Positions 19,136-27,313 of a DNA stretch of 64,000 bases are shown piece by piece. Position 1 is the stretch's first letter. Every line of letters begins with the position of its first letter. This DNA is from PBB1 sp046154125 (lineage in GTDB: Bacteria; Pseudomonadota; Gammaproteobacteria; Burkholderiales; Burkholderiaceae_C), in assembly GCA_046154125.1 (NCBI GenBank), contig JBJXEJ010000118.1:51498-115497 (forward strand). Reading direction: 5' to 3'. A program made the position numbers and the translations under genes. The notes beneath the pieces are model-generated. The model did no database searches, was not told the origin of the DNA, and saw only the letters and a program-made list of their open reading frames with translations.

Positions 19136-20011
19136 TCAGACGGGCTGCGCAGCAGCCACCTTGGCAGCCGCGGCGATCGACGCGATGACTTCCTTGCGGT
19201 AGCGGTTGAGCTCCTGCACGGTCGCGAAGCTTCGCTCCATCAGCAGGCTCATGTTGTGCAGGATGCGGTCGACGACCTTGCCTTCCCATTCGGCGTCGAA
19301 CTGGATCTGTCGATCGAGCCAGGCTTCGAGCCAGACGGGATCGGGCAGACGGCTTTGCACGGTGTCGCGAGGGAAGAGGCTTTCGTTCACATGCAGGTTG
19401 GTCGGGTGCAATGCCTGCGCAGTACGACGGGCGCTGGCCATCAGCACGCCGACCTTGGCGAAGGCGAGTCGGGCCTCGTCGCCGACCTTGTTCAGCGCAC
19501 GCTTCATGTAGCGAAGGTACGCACCGCCATGCCGTGCCTCGTCACGCGCCAGTGTTTCGTAGATCGCCTTGATCACGGGCTCGGCGTGCCATTCGGCCGC
19601 ACGTCGGTACCAGTGGTTGAGCCGGATCTCGCCGCAGAAATGCATCATCAGCGTCTCGAGCGCCGGGGCGGGATCGAACTCGAAGCGCACCGCGTGCAGC
19701 TCGGCCTCGGTGGGCACCAGGTCGGGACGGAAACGGCGCAGGTACTCCATCAGCACCAGCGAGTGCTTCTGTTCCTCGAAGAACCACACGCTCATGAACG
19801 CCGAGAAGTCGCTGTCGTCGCGGTTGTCGCGCAGGAACATCTCGGTGGCGGGCAGAGCAGCCCATTCGGTGATCGCATTCATCTTGATCGTCTGCGCCTG
19901 CTCATCGGTCAGCTGACTGGCGTCGAAACGGTCCCACGGAATGTCCTTGTCCATGCTCCAGCGAACGGCTTCGAGCTGCTTGAAAAGTTCAGGGTAGAGC
20001 ATCGTGGACAT
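19136..20011 (-). CDS. Ferritin-like diiron protein, acyl-ACP-desaturase-like
   Basis: 291-residue helical protein. The complete ferritin-like diiron ligand set can be read: E49, E80xxH83 (FEEQKH), E128 and E158xxH161 (DEARH). That pattern and the length fit the bacterial diiron desaturase/oxygenase side of the ferritin-like superfamily better than storage ferritins. The start is ATG 20011; an in-frame upstream extension adds nothing recognisable. It lies 86 bases behind the photolyase gene on the same strand and may share its light-controlled transcript. The substrate is unknown; an acyl chain is the natural guess. Confidence 0.75.
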   Translation of the reverse strand: MSTMLYPELFKQLEAVRWSMDKDIPWDRFDASQLTDEQAQTIKMNAITEWAALPATEMFLRDNRDDSDFSAFMSVWFFEEQKHSLVLMEYLRRFRPDLVPTEAELHAVRFEFDPAPALETLMMHFCGEIRLNHWYRRAAEWHAEPVIKAIYETLARDEARHGGAYLRYMKRALNKVGDEARLAFAKVGVLMASARRTAQALHPTNLHVNESLFPRDTVQSRLPDPVWLEAWLDRQIQFDAEWEGKVVDRILHNMSLLMERSFATVQELNRYRKEVIASIAAAAKVAAAQPV

Positions 20012-20097
20012 GATGAAAGCGACCTTTTTCGAGGTGCCTGAGTTTAGACGTGTTGACCTGCCGAAGCGCCCCGCAAGGCCGCGCCGCAGATGGACAT

Positions 20098-21672
20098 TCA
20101 CAGGGTGTCGAGATTCTCCAGTACGCGCCGCGCATCGACGCGGATGCGCTCACGGTGCGCCGCATCCAATCGGGCCACGTTGCGGGCCATCAGGGCAGTG
20201 CGCGGATTGGCACTCAGTGCGACTTCGTGGCGATCGAGGAAGTTCCAGTACAGCGCGGTGTAGGGGCACAGCGGTCGGCCGGTGGTCCCCGCCGATTTCG
20301 CATCCGGCACGTAGGTGCAGCGGTCGCAGTGGTTGCTCATCCGCTGGATGTAGGCACCCGACGCGATGTACGGCTTGCTGGTGAAGCGACCACCATCAGC
20401 GTACAGCGCCATGCCGGCGACGTTGGGCAACTCGGCCCATTCCACCGCATCGACGTAGACCGCGAGGTACCACGCGGCGACCTGCTTCGGGTCGATCTCG
20501 GCGATCAGCCCGAAGAGGCCGGTCACCATCAGCCGCTGGATGTGGTGCGCGTAGCCGTACTGCAGCGTCTGCTCGATGGCGTCGCGCGCGCAGGCCATCT
20601 TGGTGTCGCCGGTCCAGAACCAACGCGGCAGCGGCCGCTGGTGACCGAAGTGGTTCGCCTCGGCCATCCCAGGCATGTCGAGCCAGTAGACGCCGCGGAT
20701 GAACTCGCGCCAGCCGAGGATCTGACGGATGAAGCCCTCGACACCGGCGAGCGGTGCGCGGCCGTCCCGGTAGGCGGCTTCAGCCGCAGCGATCACCTCG
20801 CGCGGGTCGAGCAGATGCAGGTTCAGGCTGCTGGCCAGCAGCGAGTGCCAGCCGAACGGCGTGCCAGACCACATCGCATCCTGGTGATCGCCGAAATGGT
20901 CGAGCCGGCTGTCGATGAAGGTGTGCAGTGCACGCAGCGCCTCGACCCGCGTCACCGGCCAGGCAAAGTGCGCGAGCGAGCCAGGGTGGTCGGGAAACCG
21001 CTGAGTGATTTCGGCCAGTACCTCGCGCGTCAGCGCGTCGGGCTCGAAGGCTTCGGGCTGCGGGATCAGCCCCGGCCCGGCCTTCGGGTAGCCCTTGCGG
21101 TTTTCGGCGTCGAAGTTCCACCGCCCGCCTTCTGGCTCGCCGACCTTCGATGAGGTCTGGTCGAGCAGCACGCCGTGCAGGCGGCGCATCTCGCGATAGA
21201 AAAACTCCATCCGCAAGCCGGCCGCGTACCGGCCGGCCCATCGCGCAAAGTCGGCGCGCGAGCAGAGGAAGTGCGGGTCGTCGAGCAGATGCAGCGCAAC
21301 GCCGGCTTCGCGCGCGGCGGCGGCGATGTCCTGCTGCAGACGCCATTCCCCCGGTTCCAGCAGATGCAGGGTCTTCGGCTGCAACCGGGCCAGCTGCCGC
21401 TCCAGGCGACCGGCGAGCGTCGGCTCGTCGCTGTCGCCCAGGCTCACGTAGTCCACCACGAAACCCGCGGAACGCAAGGCCTCCCGAAAGTGCCTCATCG
21501 CCGAAATGAACAGCGCAATGCGCGCCTGATGACTCCAGACGGCAGTCGCCTCGCCGGGCGCCTCGATCATCAGCACGCGGTCGCGCGCCGGGTTGAAATC
21601 CGCGAGCGCCGGGCTGGCCAGCGTGAGCTGATCGCCGAGCACCAGAACCAGACGGCGCACCGGGTTGCTCAC
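20098..21672 (-). CDS. Iron-sulfur photolyase/cryptochrome (FeS-BCP, (6-4)-photolyase type)
   Basis: 524-residue member of the bacterial FeS-BCP photolyases, which repair (6-4) photoproducts using FAD and carry a [4Fe-4S] cluster. The four expected cluster cysteines are C361, C449, C452 and C469 (TKMAC, HCDRC, RPLCP), with the same 88- and 3-residue spacings as in Agrobacterium PhrB. The antenna-binding Rossmann domain begins LVLVLGDQLT. It starts with GTG 21672, which overlaps the stop of the DUF2256 gene (GTGA), so it is translationally coupled. It is third in the operon led by litR. Confidence 0.95.
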   Translation of the reverse strand: MSNPVRRLVLVLGDQLTLASPALADFNPARDRVLMIEAPGEATAVWSHQARIALFISAMRHFREALRSAGFVVDYVSLGDSDEPTLAGRLERQLARLQPKTLHLLEPGEWRLQQDIAAAAREAGVALHLLDDPHFLCSRADFARWAGRYAAGLRMEFFYREMRRLHGVLLDQTSSKVGEPEGGRWNFDAENRKGYPKAGPGLIPQPEAFEPDALTREVLAEITQRFPDHPGSLAHFAWPVTRVEALRALHTFIDSRLDHFGDHQDAMWSGTPFGWHSLLASSLNLHLLDPREVIAAAEAAYRDGRAPLAGVEGFIRQILGWREFIRGVYWLDMPGMAEANHFGHQRPLPRWFWTGDTKMACARDAIEQTLQYGYAHHIQRLMVTGLFGLIAEIDPKQVAAWYLAVYVDAVEWAELPNVAGMALYADGGRFTSKPYIASGAYIQRMSNHCDRCTYVPDAKSAGTTGRPLCPYTALYWNFLDRHEVALSANPRTALMARNVARLDAAHRERIRVDARRVLENLDTL

Positions 21673-21842
21673 GGCGTCGGGACCTCCCGGCGCGCGGCGT
21701 CCCGGCACCGGTCGGAACAATATTTCACTTCGTTCCAGTTCTTCGCCCAGGCCCGTCGCCAGACCATCGGCCGCTGGCACTGCACGCAGAGCTTGTCCGG
21801 CAGCGACGACTTGTTGCCACGGAATCCCGCTGCGGCCGGCAT
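21669..21842 (-). CDS. DUF2256 zinc-ribbon-like mini-protein
   Basis: 57-residue protein with the DUF2256 signature: LPDKLCVQCQRP then W-rich WRRAWAKNWNEVKYCSDRCR. Four cysteines (C19, C22, C42, C46) in a CxxC...CxxxC arrangement suggest a zinc site. Its ATG shares a base with the litR stop (TGATG) and its stop overlaps the photolyase GTG, so it is locked between regulator and photolyase. The function of DUF2256 is unknown; its position suggests it helps the photolyase, for example in cofactor loading, but this is inference. Confidence 0.92.
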   Translation of the reverse strand: MPAAAGFRGNKSSLPDKLCVQCQRPMVWRRAWAKNWNEVKYCSDRCRDAARREVPTP

Positions 21843-22780
21843 CAGACGCTGCCGTGTCGCCAGCGCTCGATCTGCGACCGGATGTCCTCGAGCGACGCGA
21901 ACGCCATCACGCCATCGATCGTTCGGCGGTGCAGCACCGGTGCGGCCCCTCCGACCCACAGTTCGACCTCTGGCGGCAGCTTGCTGCGCAACTCGGTCAG
22001 CCCGTCGACCACCTGGTTGGGGTTCATGCAGCCCGTGAATCCCAGCGCAACGATGTCACTTCGGTGCGCCACCGCCGCCAGCGAGATGTCCCATACCGGC
22101 GTCTGCACACCCAGCGAAACCACGCGCGCACCTTCGAGGGCCAACAGGGCTTCCGCCAGCAGCAGGCCCAGGCTGTGCGGCTCGCCGGGCAGTGTGGTCA
22201 GCAACACGCGCGGACGGTCGAGCGCGGCGGCGTCCGGAAGTCCGCCGAGTGCCTGACGAAGAACCCCGTGCAGGCACTCGATGTACGAATGCTCCTCGAA
22301 GATCTCCAGCTGCCCGCGCATCCAGGCGTCGCCCACCATCGTATTCAGAGGCACCACCACTTCGATGACGAAGCGCGCCAGCCCGATCCGCATCTGCGTT
22401 TGCAGCAGCAGGCGACGCAACGCGTCCACATCATGCGAACGCATCAAGACCAGGCAGGACTTCAGGTCGGGGACCGCGATGCAGTCCGCCGTCCGACGCG
22501 GCGCATCGACCGTGCTCGAACTGAGCTGGGTCAGCGCGTTCATGGACATCGGAACCAGCCGGCCTGGCCGATGTCCGCCGTCCATCAATCGTTTGACCAC
22601 GCGCAGCTTTTCGACCTGTTCGAGCGGGTAGGCCCGTTCGCCATTCCCGTCACGCTCGGGCTGGGGAAATCCGTACCGCCGCTCCCAGACGCGCAGGGTG
22701 TCCTTGGTCAGGCCGGTGTCGCGTTCGACCGCCGCGATGGACAGGGTCAACGAGTTGAGTGAACGCGCGGGATCATTCAT
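21842..22780 (-). CDS. litR: LitR/CarH-type light-responsive MerR regulator with B12-binding domain
   Basis: 312-residue repressor. The MerR winged helix is at the N-terminus (LSIAAVERDTGLTKDTLRVWERRYGFP, residues 12-38 region). A helical cobalamin cap domain has W153 and, nine residues on, E163-H164 (the Wx9EH signature). The Rossmann B12 domain carries E200-P-H202-S-L-G205, the ExHxxG axial-ligand motif. Together these are the residues used by CarH/LitR to bind adenosylcobalamin in the dark and release DNA on illumination. ATG 22780 is chosen because the MerR helix starts there. First gene of litR-DUF2256-photolyase, divergent from the glutathione peroxidase gene. Confidence 0.93.
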   Translation of the reverse strand: MNDPARSLNSLTLSIAAVERDTGLTKDTLRVWERRYGFPQPERDGNGERAYPLEQVEKLRVVKRLMDGGHRPGRLVPMSMNALTQLSSSTVDAPRRTADCIAVPDLKSCLVLMRSHDVDALRRLLLQTQMRIGLARFVIEVVVPLNTMVGDAWMRGQLEIFEEHSYIECLHGVLRQALGGLPDAAALDRPRVLLTTLPGEPHSLGLLLAEALLALEGARVVSLGVQTPVWDISLAAVAHRSDIVALGFTGCMNPNQVVDGLTELRSKLPPEVELWVGGAAPVLHRRTIDGVMAFASLEDIRSQIERWRHGSV

Positions 22781-22813
22781 CGCGGGCAGCGCATGAGATG
22801 AGCCAACAGGGCG

Positions 22814-22828
22814 GTTGATGTCGTCAAC
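22814..22828. promoter_or_regulatory. Inverted repeat, candidate LitR operator 1
   Basis: GTTGA-TGTCG-TCAAC, a perfect 5-5-5 inverted repeat 33 bases upstream of the litR ATG. A further GTTGAC half site occurs at 22884-22889. Its position fits autoregulation by LitR; binding is inferred. Confidence 0.4.
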
Positions 22829-22859
22829 TGAAGACGCATGGAATGACGCGGGACGGGGA

Positions 22860-22876
22860 ATTGCGAGTGAGGCAAT
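22860..22876. promoter_or_regulatory. Inverted repeat, candidate LitR operator 2
   Basis: ATTGC-GAGTGAG-GCAAT, a perfect inverted repeat (5-base arms, 7-base spacer) 41 bases upstream of the glutathione peroxidase ATG and touching the AT-rich AATATAG stretch that could be a -10. Function inferred from position. Confidence 0.4.
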
Positions 22877-22917
22877 ATAGAGCGTTGACGATTTTTTGCC
22901 CAGGACAGGAGATAGAC

Positions 22918-23502
22918 ATGACAAACACCCGGTTTTCAGGCTTCGCATGGAAGTCGTGGGCCGCATCGCTGTTGCTCGTGGCCGGCACCACAGGCGCCTG
23001 TGCGGCGGAGTGCAGTGGCCTGCTCAACCGCGAAATGTCGAGGCTGCAGGATGAAAAACCGCAGAACCTGTGCCAGTACGCCGGCAAGGTGGTGGTGGTC
23101 GTCAACACCGCCAGCTACTGTGGCTTCACGGCGCAATACAAGGGCCTGGAGGCGCTGTATGCACGCCATCGAGAGCGTGGCCTGGTGGTGCTGGGCTTCC
23201 CGTCGAACGATTTCGGCGGGCAGGAACCGGGCAACAACCAGGAGATCGCGTCGTTCTGCGCAAACACGTTCGGCGTCAAGTTCCCGATGTTCACCAAGAC
23301 CCGCGTGTCACAGGCCTCCGGAGCGGCATTGAGCCCGCTGTATGCCGAGTTGCGGCAGCGCACCGGAACCTCGCCTCGCTGGAATTTCCATAAATATCTG
23401 ATTGCCCGCGACGGCTCGACGGTTCAGAGCTTCGGCAGCAACGTCGAACCCGACGACAAGTCCTTTGTCGAAAGCGTTGAAAAGCTGCTGGCAGCGCAGT
23501 GA
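22918..23502 (+). CDS. Secreted glutathione peroxidase family protein
   Basis: 194-residue thiol peroxidase of the GPx fold with a cleavable signal peptide (residues 1-29, hydrophobic core AASLLLVAG, cleavage near GACAA), so it acts in the periplasm. The catalytic cysteine is C68 in NTASYCGFT, in place of selenocysteine. The catalytic Gln is Q102 in FGGQEPG and the Trp is W155 in RWNFHKY. The start is ATG 22918 with AGGAGA upstream. It is divergent from litR over 137 bases. Probable role: removing lipid or organic hydroperoxides formed by light. Confidence 0.93.
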   Translation: MTNTRFSGFAWKSWAASLLLVAGTTGACAAECSGLLNREMSRLQDEKPQNLCQYAGKVVVVVNTASYCGFTAQYKGLEALYARHRERGLVVLGFPSNDFGGQEPGNNQEIASFCANTFGVKFPMFTKTRVSQASGAALSPLYAELRQRTGTSPRWNFHKYLIARDGSTVQSFGSNVEPDDKSFVESVEKLLAAQ

Positions 23503-23903
23503 AATATCGATGCTCCCGAAGCGGCGGATACTGACCAGTTATATTTTGAACCAAATGGTTGCACTCCAAGAATTCGCACGCCGCGCCCTGATTCCCCGTG
23601 AAAGCCCTGAATTGATTCTCCGGAGGGAACCAGGGGAACTCCCATGTGGTTTCGCTGTCTGTGCATGTGTGAAGGACTTGACGAGTCCGGCGTCCTGCAG
23701 GTCGGGTTCTGCACCCGAATTTGCGCGACAACGGCGCCCAAGAGACCAGATCCACGGTTTAGCGTTGCACAGCCGGTCGGCACGGCTGACCGAAACCCGG
23801 CGGCGGTTTTGTTTTCTCCTCCTCCCTCCGTTTTTCCCTACCGGGCGCTGTGCAACTTCTTTCTCCTCGGCCGGGCTGATGGCCAGGCCGGCAACGCCCG
23901 CAC
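23503..23903 (+). other. 401-base region without a gene between glutathione peroxidase and the nine-gene operon
   Basis: No convincing reading frame. It holds AACCA-AA-TGGTT (23549-23560) beside an AT-rich TTATATTTTG, GGACT-TGACG-AGTCC (23674-23688) and a terminator-like hairpin at 23791-23815. It must contain either the peroxidase 3' end or the promoter and leader of the next operon. A small RNA or attenuator is possible but unproven. Confidence 0.5.
23791..23815 (+). terminator. Candidate intrinsic terminator or attenuator
   Basis: Stem CGAAACC/GGTTTTG (one G-U pair), loop CGGCGGC, followed by TTTT, 89 bases before the flavin amine oxidase start and 289 bases after the peroxidase stop. Directly before it, GGTCGGC-ACG-GCTGACC (23775-23791) can also fold. 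Confidence 0.5.
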
Positions 23904-25217
23904 ATGGCTGAGTCAGCGCGTCACGTTGCAGTCATCGGCTCGGGCATCGCTGGCTTGTCGGTGGCCCACGCCATCGCCACCGATGCGCGGGTCACTCTGT
24001 TCGAGGCTGGCGCCCATTTCGGCGGACACACCCACACCGTTGATGTGACCCTGGATGGCGAGACCCACGGCGTCGACACCGGCTTTCTCGTCTTCAACGA
24101 ACGCACCTACCCGAATCTGATACGACTGTTCGACGCGTTGCAGGTGCCAACTGCCCTGTCCGACATGTCGTTCTCGGTGCAGGTTCCGGACATCGGCCTG
24201 GAGTGGAGCGGAAGCGACCTCAATACCGTTTTCGCGCAACGACGAAACCTGATCCGTCCGGCGTTCTGGCGAATGCTGCGCGACCTGGGGCGCTTCAACC
24301 GCCTGGCAACCGAACTGGCCGGGCACGGCGTCGAACGCGAGTTGCAGGCGTCGATCGGCGACTTTCTCTCCAGGCACCACTTCAGCGCCGAATTCCGCGA
24401 CTGGTATTTCCTGCCGATGATCGGCTGCATCTGGTCGTGTCCGACCGATCAGATGCTGCGCTTTCCAATCGCCACGATGATACGGTTCTGCCACAACCAC
24501 GGCCTGATCCAGGTGACGAACCGCCCTCGCTGGTTCACCGTGCGCGGTGGCGCACGCAGGTATGTCGAGAAGCTACTCAGCCGCATCCCCGACGCACGCC
24601 TGAACTCGCCAGTGCGCAGCGTGCGACGGCTGCGCGCCACCGGCCAGGTGAGCATTGGGACCGACGTCGGCACCGAGCTGTTTGACGACGTCGTGATGGC
24701 CTGCCACAGCGACCAGTCGCTGGCGCTGCTGAACGACGCCACCCCAGCTGAGCGCGAGGTGCTCGGTGCGATCCGATTCCACCGCAACCGGGCGGTCCTG
24801 CACACCGACACCCGCCTGCTCCCGCGTCGAAAGACCGTCTGGGCAGCCTGGAACTATGAGCGCGCACGCGCGGATTCCCGTGAGAGGGCATCGGTGTGCC
24901 TGCACTACCTGATCAATCGGCTCCAGCCGCTGCCGTTCAAGACCCCGGTGGTGGTGTCGCTCAACCCGGTCAGCGAGCCGCGGGCCGACGCCGTCCATGG
25001 CGAGTACGAGTACGCGCACCCGGTGTTCGATGCCGCCGCGATCGCCGCGCAGCAACGCGTGCCTTCGCTTCAGGGCGTGGCGAATACCTGGTTCTGCGGC
25101 GCCTGGACGCGCTATGGCTTCCACGAGGACGGTCTGCTGTCCGGCCTGTCCGTCGTCGACGGCTTGCGCAAGCGCTGGGCCGAGGCAAGCGCCGGTGCGG
25201 TTTCGGAGGCCGCATGA
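23904..25217 (+). CDS. FAD-dependent amine-oxidase-like oxidoreductase (COG2907 type)
   Basis: 437-residue flavoprotein. The FAD-binding motif IGSGIAGLSVAHAI is at about residues 11-24, with the GG/E region LFEAGAHFGGHTHTVD next and the C-terminal FAD contact region NTWFCGAWTRYGFHEDG. The HEDG ending and the GFLVFNERTYPN segment are typical of the cyclopropane-fatty-acid-associated flavoproteins that sit beside DUF1365 and CFA-synthase genes. It probably oxidises or desaturates a lipid rather than a free amine. First gene of the operon; its stop overlaps the DUF1365 ATG (ATGA). Confidence 0.9.
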   Translation: MAESARHVAVIGSGIAGLSVAHAIATDARVTLFEAGAHFGGHTHTVDVTLDGETHGVDTGFLVFNERTYPNLIRLFDALQVPTALSDMSFSVQVPDIGLEWSGSDLNTVFAQRRNLIRPAFWRMLRDLGRFNRLATELAGHGVERELQASIGDFLSRHHFSAEFRDWYFLPMIGCIWSCPTDQMLRFPIATMIRFCHNHGLIQVTNRPRWFTVRGGARRYVEKLLSRIPDARLNSPVRSVRRLRATGQVSIGTDVGTELFDDVVMACHSDQSLALLNDATPAEREVLGAIRFHRNRAVLHTDTRLLPRRKTVWAAWNYERARADSRERASVCLHYLINRLQPLPFKTPVVVSLNPVSEPRADAVHGEYEYAHPVFDAAAIAAQQRVPSLQGVANTWFCGAWTRYGFHEDGLLSGLSVVDGLRKRWAEASAGAVSEAA

Positions 25218-26029
25218 GCGATCCGGCCGTCCCACCGAAGCAAAGGCTTGTGCCGCTCATGGGCTTCGGCCAGGTGCGCCACACCCGGCTGCGCCCGGCC
25301 GTCAACCGATTTGCCTATCCGACCTACTTCCTGATGCTGCCGATGCGCAGCCTGCGCGACATGCCGCACGCCGATCTGGCGCGCAACCGCTTCGGTCTGA
25401 TCAGCTTCCACGACCGCGATCACGGCGACGGCCGGGGCGACAGCCTCGCCTGGCTCGACGAGTTGCTGCGCAGCGAGGGCATCGCCGATGCCGAGGGCGA
25501 GGTCTGGCTCCACTGCTACCCCAGGGTACTCGGGCACACCTTCAAGCCGGTGAGCTTCTGGTATTGCCACCGGGCCGACGACACGCTGGCGGCCGTCGTG
25601 GTCGAGGTCAACAACACCTTCGGCGAACGGCACTGCTACCTGCTGCACGGCTCCCAGCTCGGGTATGGAAAAGAGCAGGAGGCGACCAAGGTGTTCCATG
25701 TGTCGCCGTTCTGCTCGGTGGCCGGGCGTTACCGGTTCCGGTTCATGCACGGCTCGTCACCACCGCAAGGACCGGCGGATCGGCCGGTCCTGACACGCAC
25801 GGTTGCGCGCATCGACCACGACGACGCGGACGGAGCGCTGATCCAGACCAGCGTTTCGGGCGTGCTTGAACAGCTGACTGGCCGCACCCTTCGGCGAGCC
25901 TTCTTCGGCATGCCGCTGATGACGCTCGGCGTGATCAGCCGCATCCACTGGCAAGCGGCGCGGTTGTGGCTGAAGCGCGTCCCGTTATTTCGCAAGCCCG
26001 AACCCCCGGTCGGTTTCGTGACGCGCTGA
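25214..26029 (+). CDS. DUF1365 protein
   Basis: 271-residue DUF1365 protein. Conserved family segments are visible: GQVRHTRLRPAVNRFAYPTYF near the N-terminus, the central HCYPRVLGHTFKPVSFWYCH, and VVVEVNNTFGERHCYLL. The many conserved His, Cys and Tyr residues suggest an enzyme, but no activity is established. It almost always neighbours the flavin amine oxidase and the CFA-like methyltransferase, as here. Its start overlaps the preceding stop by four bases. Confidence 0.92.
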   Translation: MSDPAVPPKQRLVPLMGFGQVRHTRLRPAVNRFAYPTYFLMLPMRSLRDMPHADLARNRFGLISFHDRDHGDGRGDSLAWLDELLRSEGIADAEGEVWLHCYPRVLGHTFKPVSFWYCHRADDTLAAVVVEVNNTFGERHCYLLHGSQLGYGKEQEATKVFHVSPFCSVAGRYRFRFMHGSSPPQGPADRPVLTRTVARIDHDDADGALIQTSVSGVLEQLTGRTLRRAFFGMPLMTLGVISRIHWQAARLWLKRVPLFRKPEPPVGFVTR

Positions 26030-26067
26030 CCCGCGCGTCGAATTTCCACTTTCCCGCTCTCGCTGGC

Positions 26068-27312
26068 ATGCCCCAACTCGACGTGATGCGCACCACCTCC
26101 TTCTCCCCGAGCACCCTGCCGGCATCGGCACCTGCGGCGGTCCGCGCGGTGTTCCGCCTGTTGAAGAACCTGAAGCATGGCACCCTGGACATCCAGTTGC
26201 CGGACGGCACGGGCCTGCATTTCGGCACGGCGACCGATGGCGGACTGCGGGCTGCGATGCGGCTGGCCAACTGGAACGTTTGCAGCGCGACGTTGCGCTC
26301 CGGCGATATCGGCTTCGCGGAGACCTACATCGCCGGCGACTGGACCTCGCCCGACCCGGCCACGCTGATCAAGCTGTTCCTCGCCAACGGCTCCGAAATC
26401 GAAGCACTGGTCTACGGTACCTGGTGGGGCTCGCTGCTGTATCGCGCCAAGCACTGGCTGAATCGCAACTCCCGATCCGGCAGCAAGAAGAACATCCACG
26501 CCCATTACGACATCGGCAACGAGTTCTACCGTCTGTGGCTTGACCCGACGATGAATTATTCGAGCGCCTGGTTCGAAGGCGACCGCACCCGTCCCATGGA
26601 AGAGGCGCAGTGGGCCAAGGTGCGGCGCGCGCTGACCGAGTGCCATGTGAAGCCCGGTGACCGCGTGCTCGAGATCGGCTGCGGCTGGGGGGCACTGGCC
26701 GAATGCGCGGCGCGTGACTTCGGAGCCGTCGTCACGGGCGTGACCCTGTCGAGCGAGCAGCTCGAATGGGCGCGAAAGCGCCTGGCCGACGCGGGCCTGC
26801 CGGGAAACCTGCGGTTCCAGGACTACCGCGATCTGAAGGCTGGCAGCGAAGCCCCGTTCGATGCGATCGCTTCGATCGAGATGTTCGAGGCGGTCGGCCG
26901 CGAATACTGGCCCAGCTTCTTCGAGACCTTGAACTCCCAACTCAAGCCCGGCGGCAAGGCTTGCGTGCAGAGCATCGTCATCCGCGACGACCTGTTCGAT
27001 CGCTATGTCAACTCGACCGACTTCATACAGCAGTACATCTTTCCGGGCGGCCTGCTGCCTAGCCCGGCGGAGTTTCGCAAGGCGGCGGGCCGCGCGGGCT
27101 TGCGCGTCGTCAACGAGCTGGAGTTCGGCCCCGACTATGCCGAGACCCTGCTGCGCTGGCGACAGCGGTTCCTGAGCCAGGAAGGACCCGTGCGTCTGCT
27201 TGGCTTCGACAGTCGATTCATGCGCATCTGGGAGTTCTACCTCGCTTACTGCGAGGCGGCCTTCACGATGGGCAACACCAATGTCATGCAGTTCACGCTG
27301 CAGCGCGACTGA
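26068..27312 (+). CDS. Cyclopropane-fatty-acid-synthase-like methyltransferase
   Basis: 414-residue SAM-dependent methyltransferase of the CFA synthase family, which transfers a methyl(ene) group from SAM to the double bond of acyl chains in membrane phospholipids. The N-terminal lipid-binding domain (about 30-110) is followed by the core: YDIGNEFYRLWLDPTMNYS, the SAM motif VLEIGCGWGALAE, and the later FIQQYIFPGGLLPS with the acidic ending EFYLAYCEAAF. ATG 26068 is taken, but ATG 26086 is equally possible since neither has a clear ribosome site. It could make cyclopropane, methylated or furan-precursor acyl chains. Confidence 0.92.
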   Translation: MPQLDVMRTTSFSPSTLPASAPAAVRAVFRLLKNLKHGTLDIQLPDGTGLHFGTATDGGLRAAMRLANWNVCSATLRSGDIGFAETYIAGDWTSPDPATLIKLFLANGSEIEALVYGTWWGSLLYRAKHWLNRNSRSGSKKNIHAHYDIGNEFYRLWLDPTMNYSSAWFEGDRTRPMEEAQWAKVRRALTECHVKPGDRVLEIGCGWGALAECAARDFGAVVTGVTLSSEQLEWARKRLADAGLPGNLRFQDYRDLKAGSEAPFDAIASIEMFEAVGREYWPSFFETLNSQLKPGGKACVQSIVIRDDLFDRYVNSTDFIQQYIFPGGLLPSPAEFRKAAGRAGLRVVNELEFGPDYAETLLRWRQRFLSQEGPVRLLGFDSRFMRIWEFYLAYCEAAFTMGNTNVMQFTLQRD

Positions 27313-27313
27313 C

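Noticed and set aside
23503..23903. Cobalamin or cyclic-di-GMP riboswitch before the nine-gene operon
   Set aside because: I looked for conserved cores of these aptamers because of the B12 regulator nearby; none matches.
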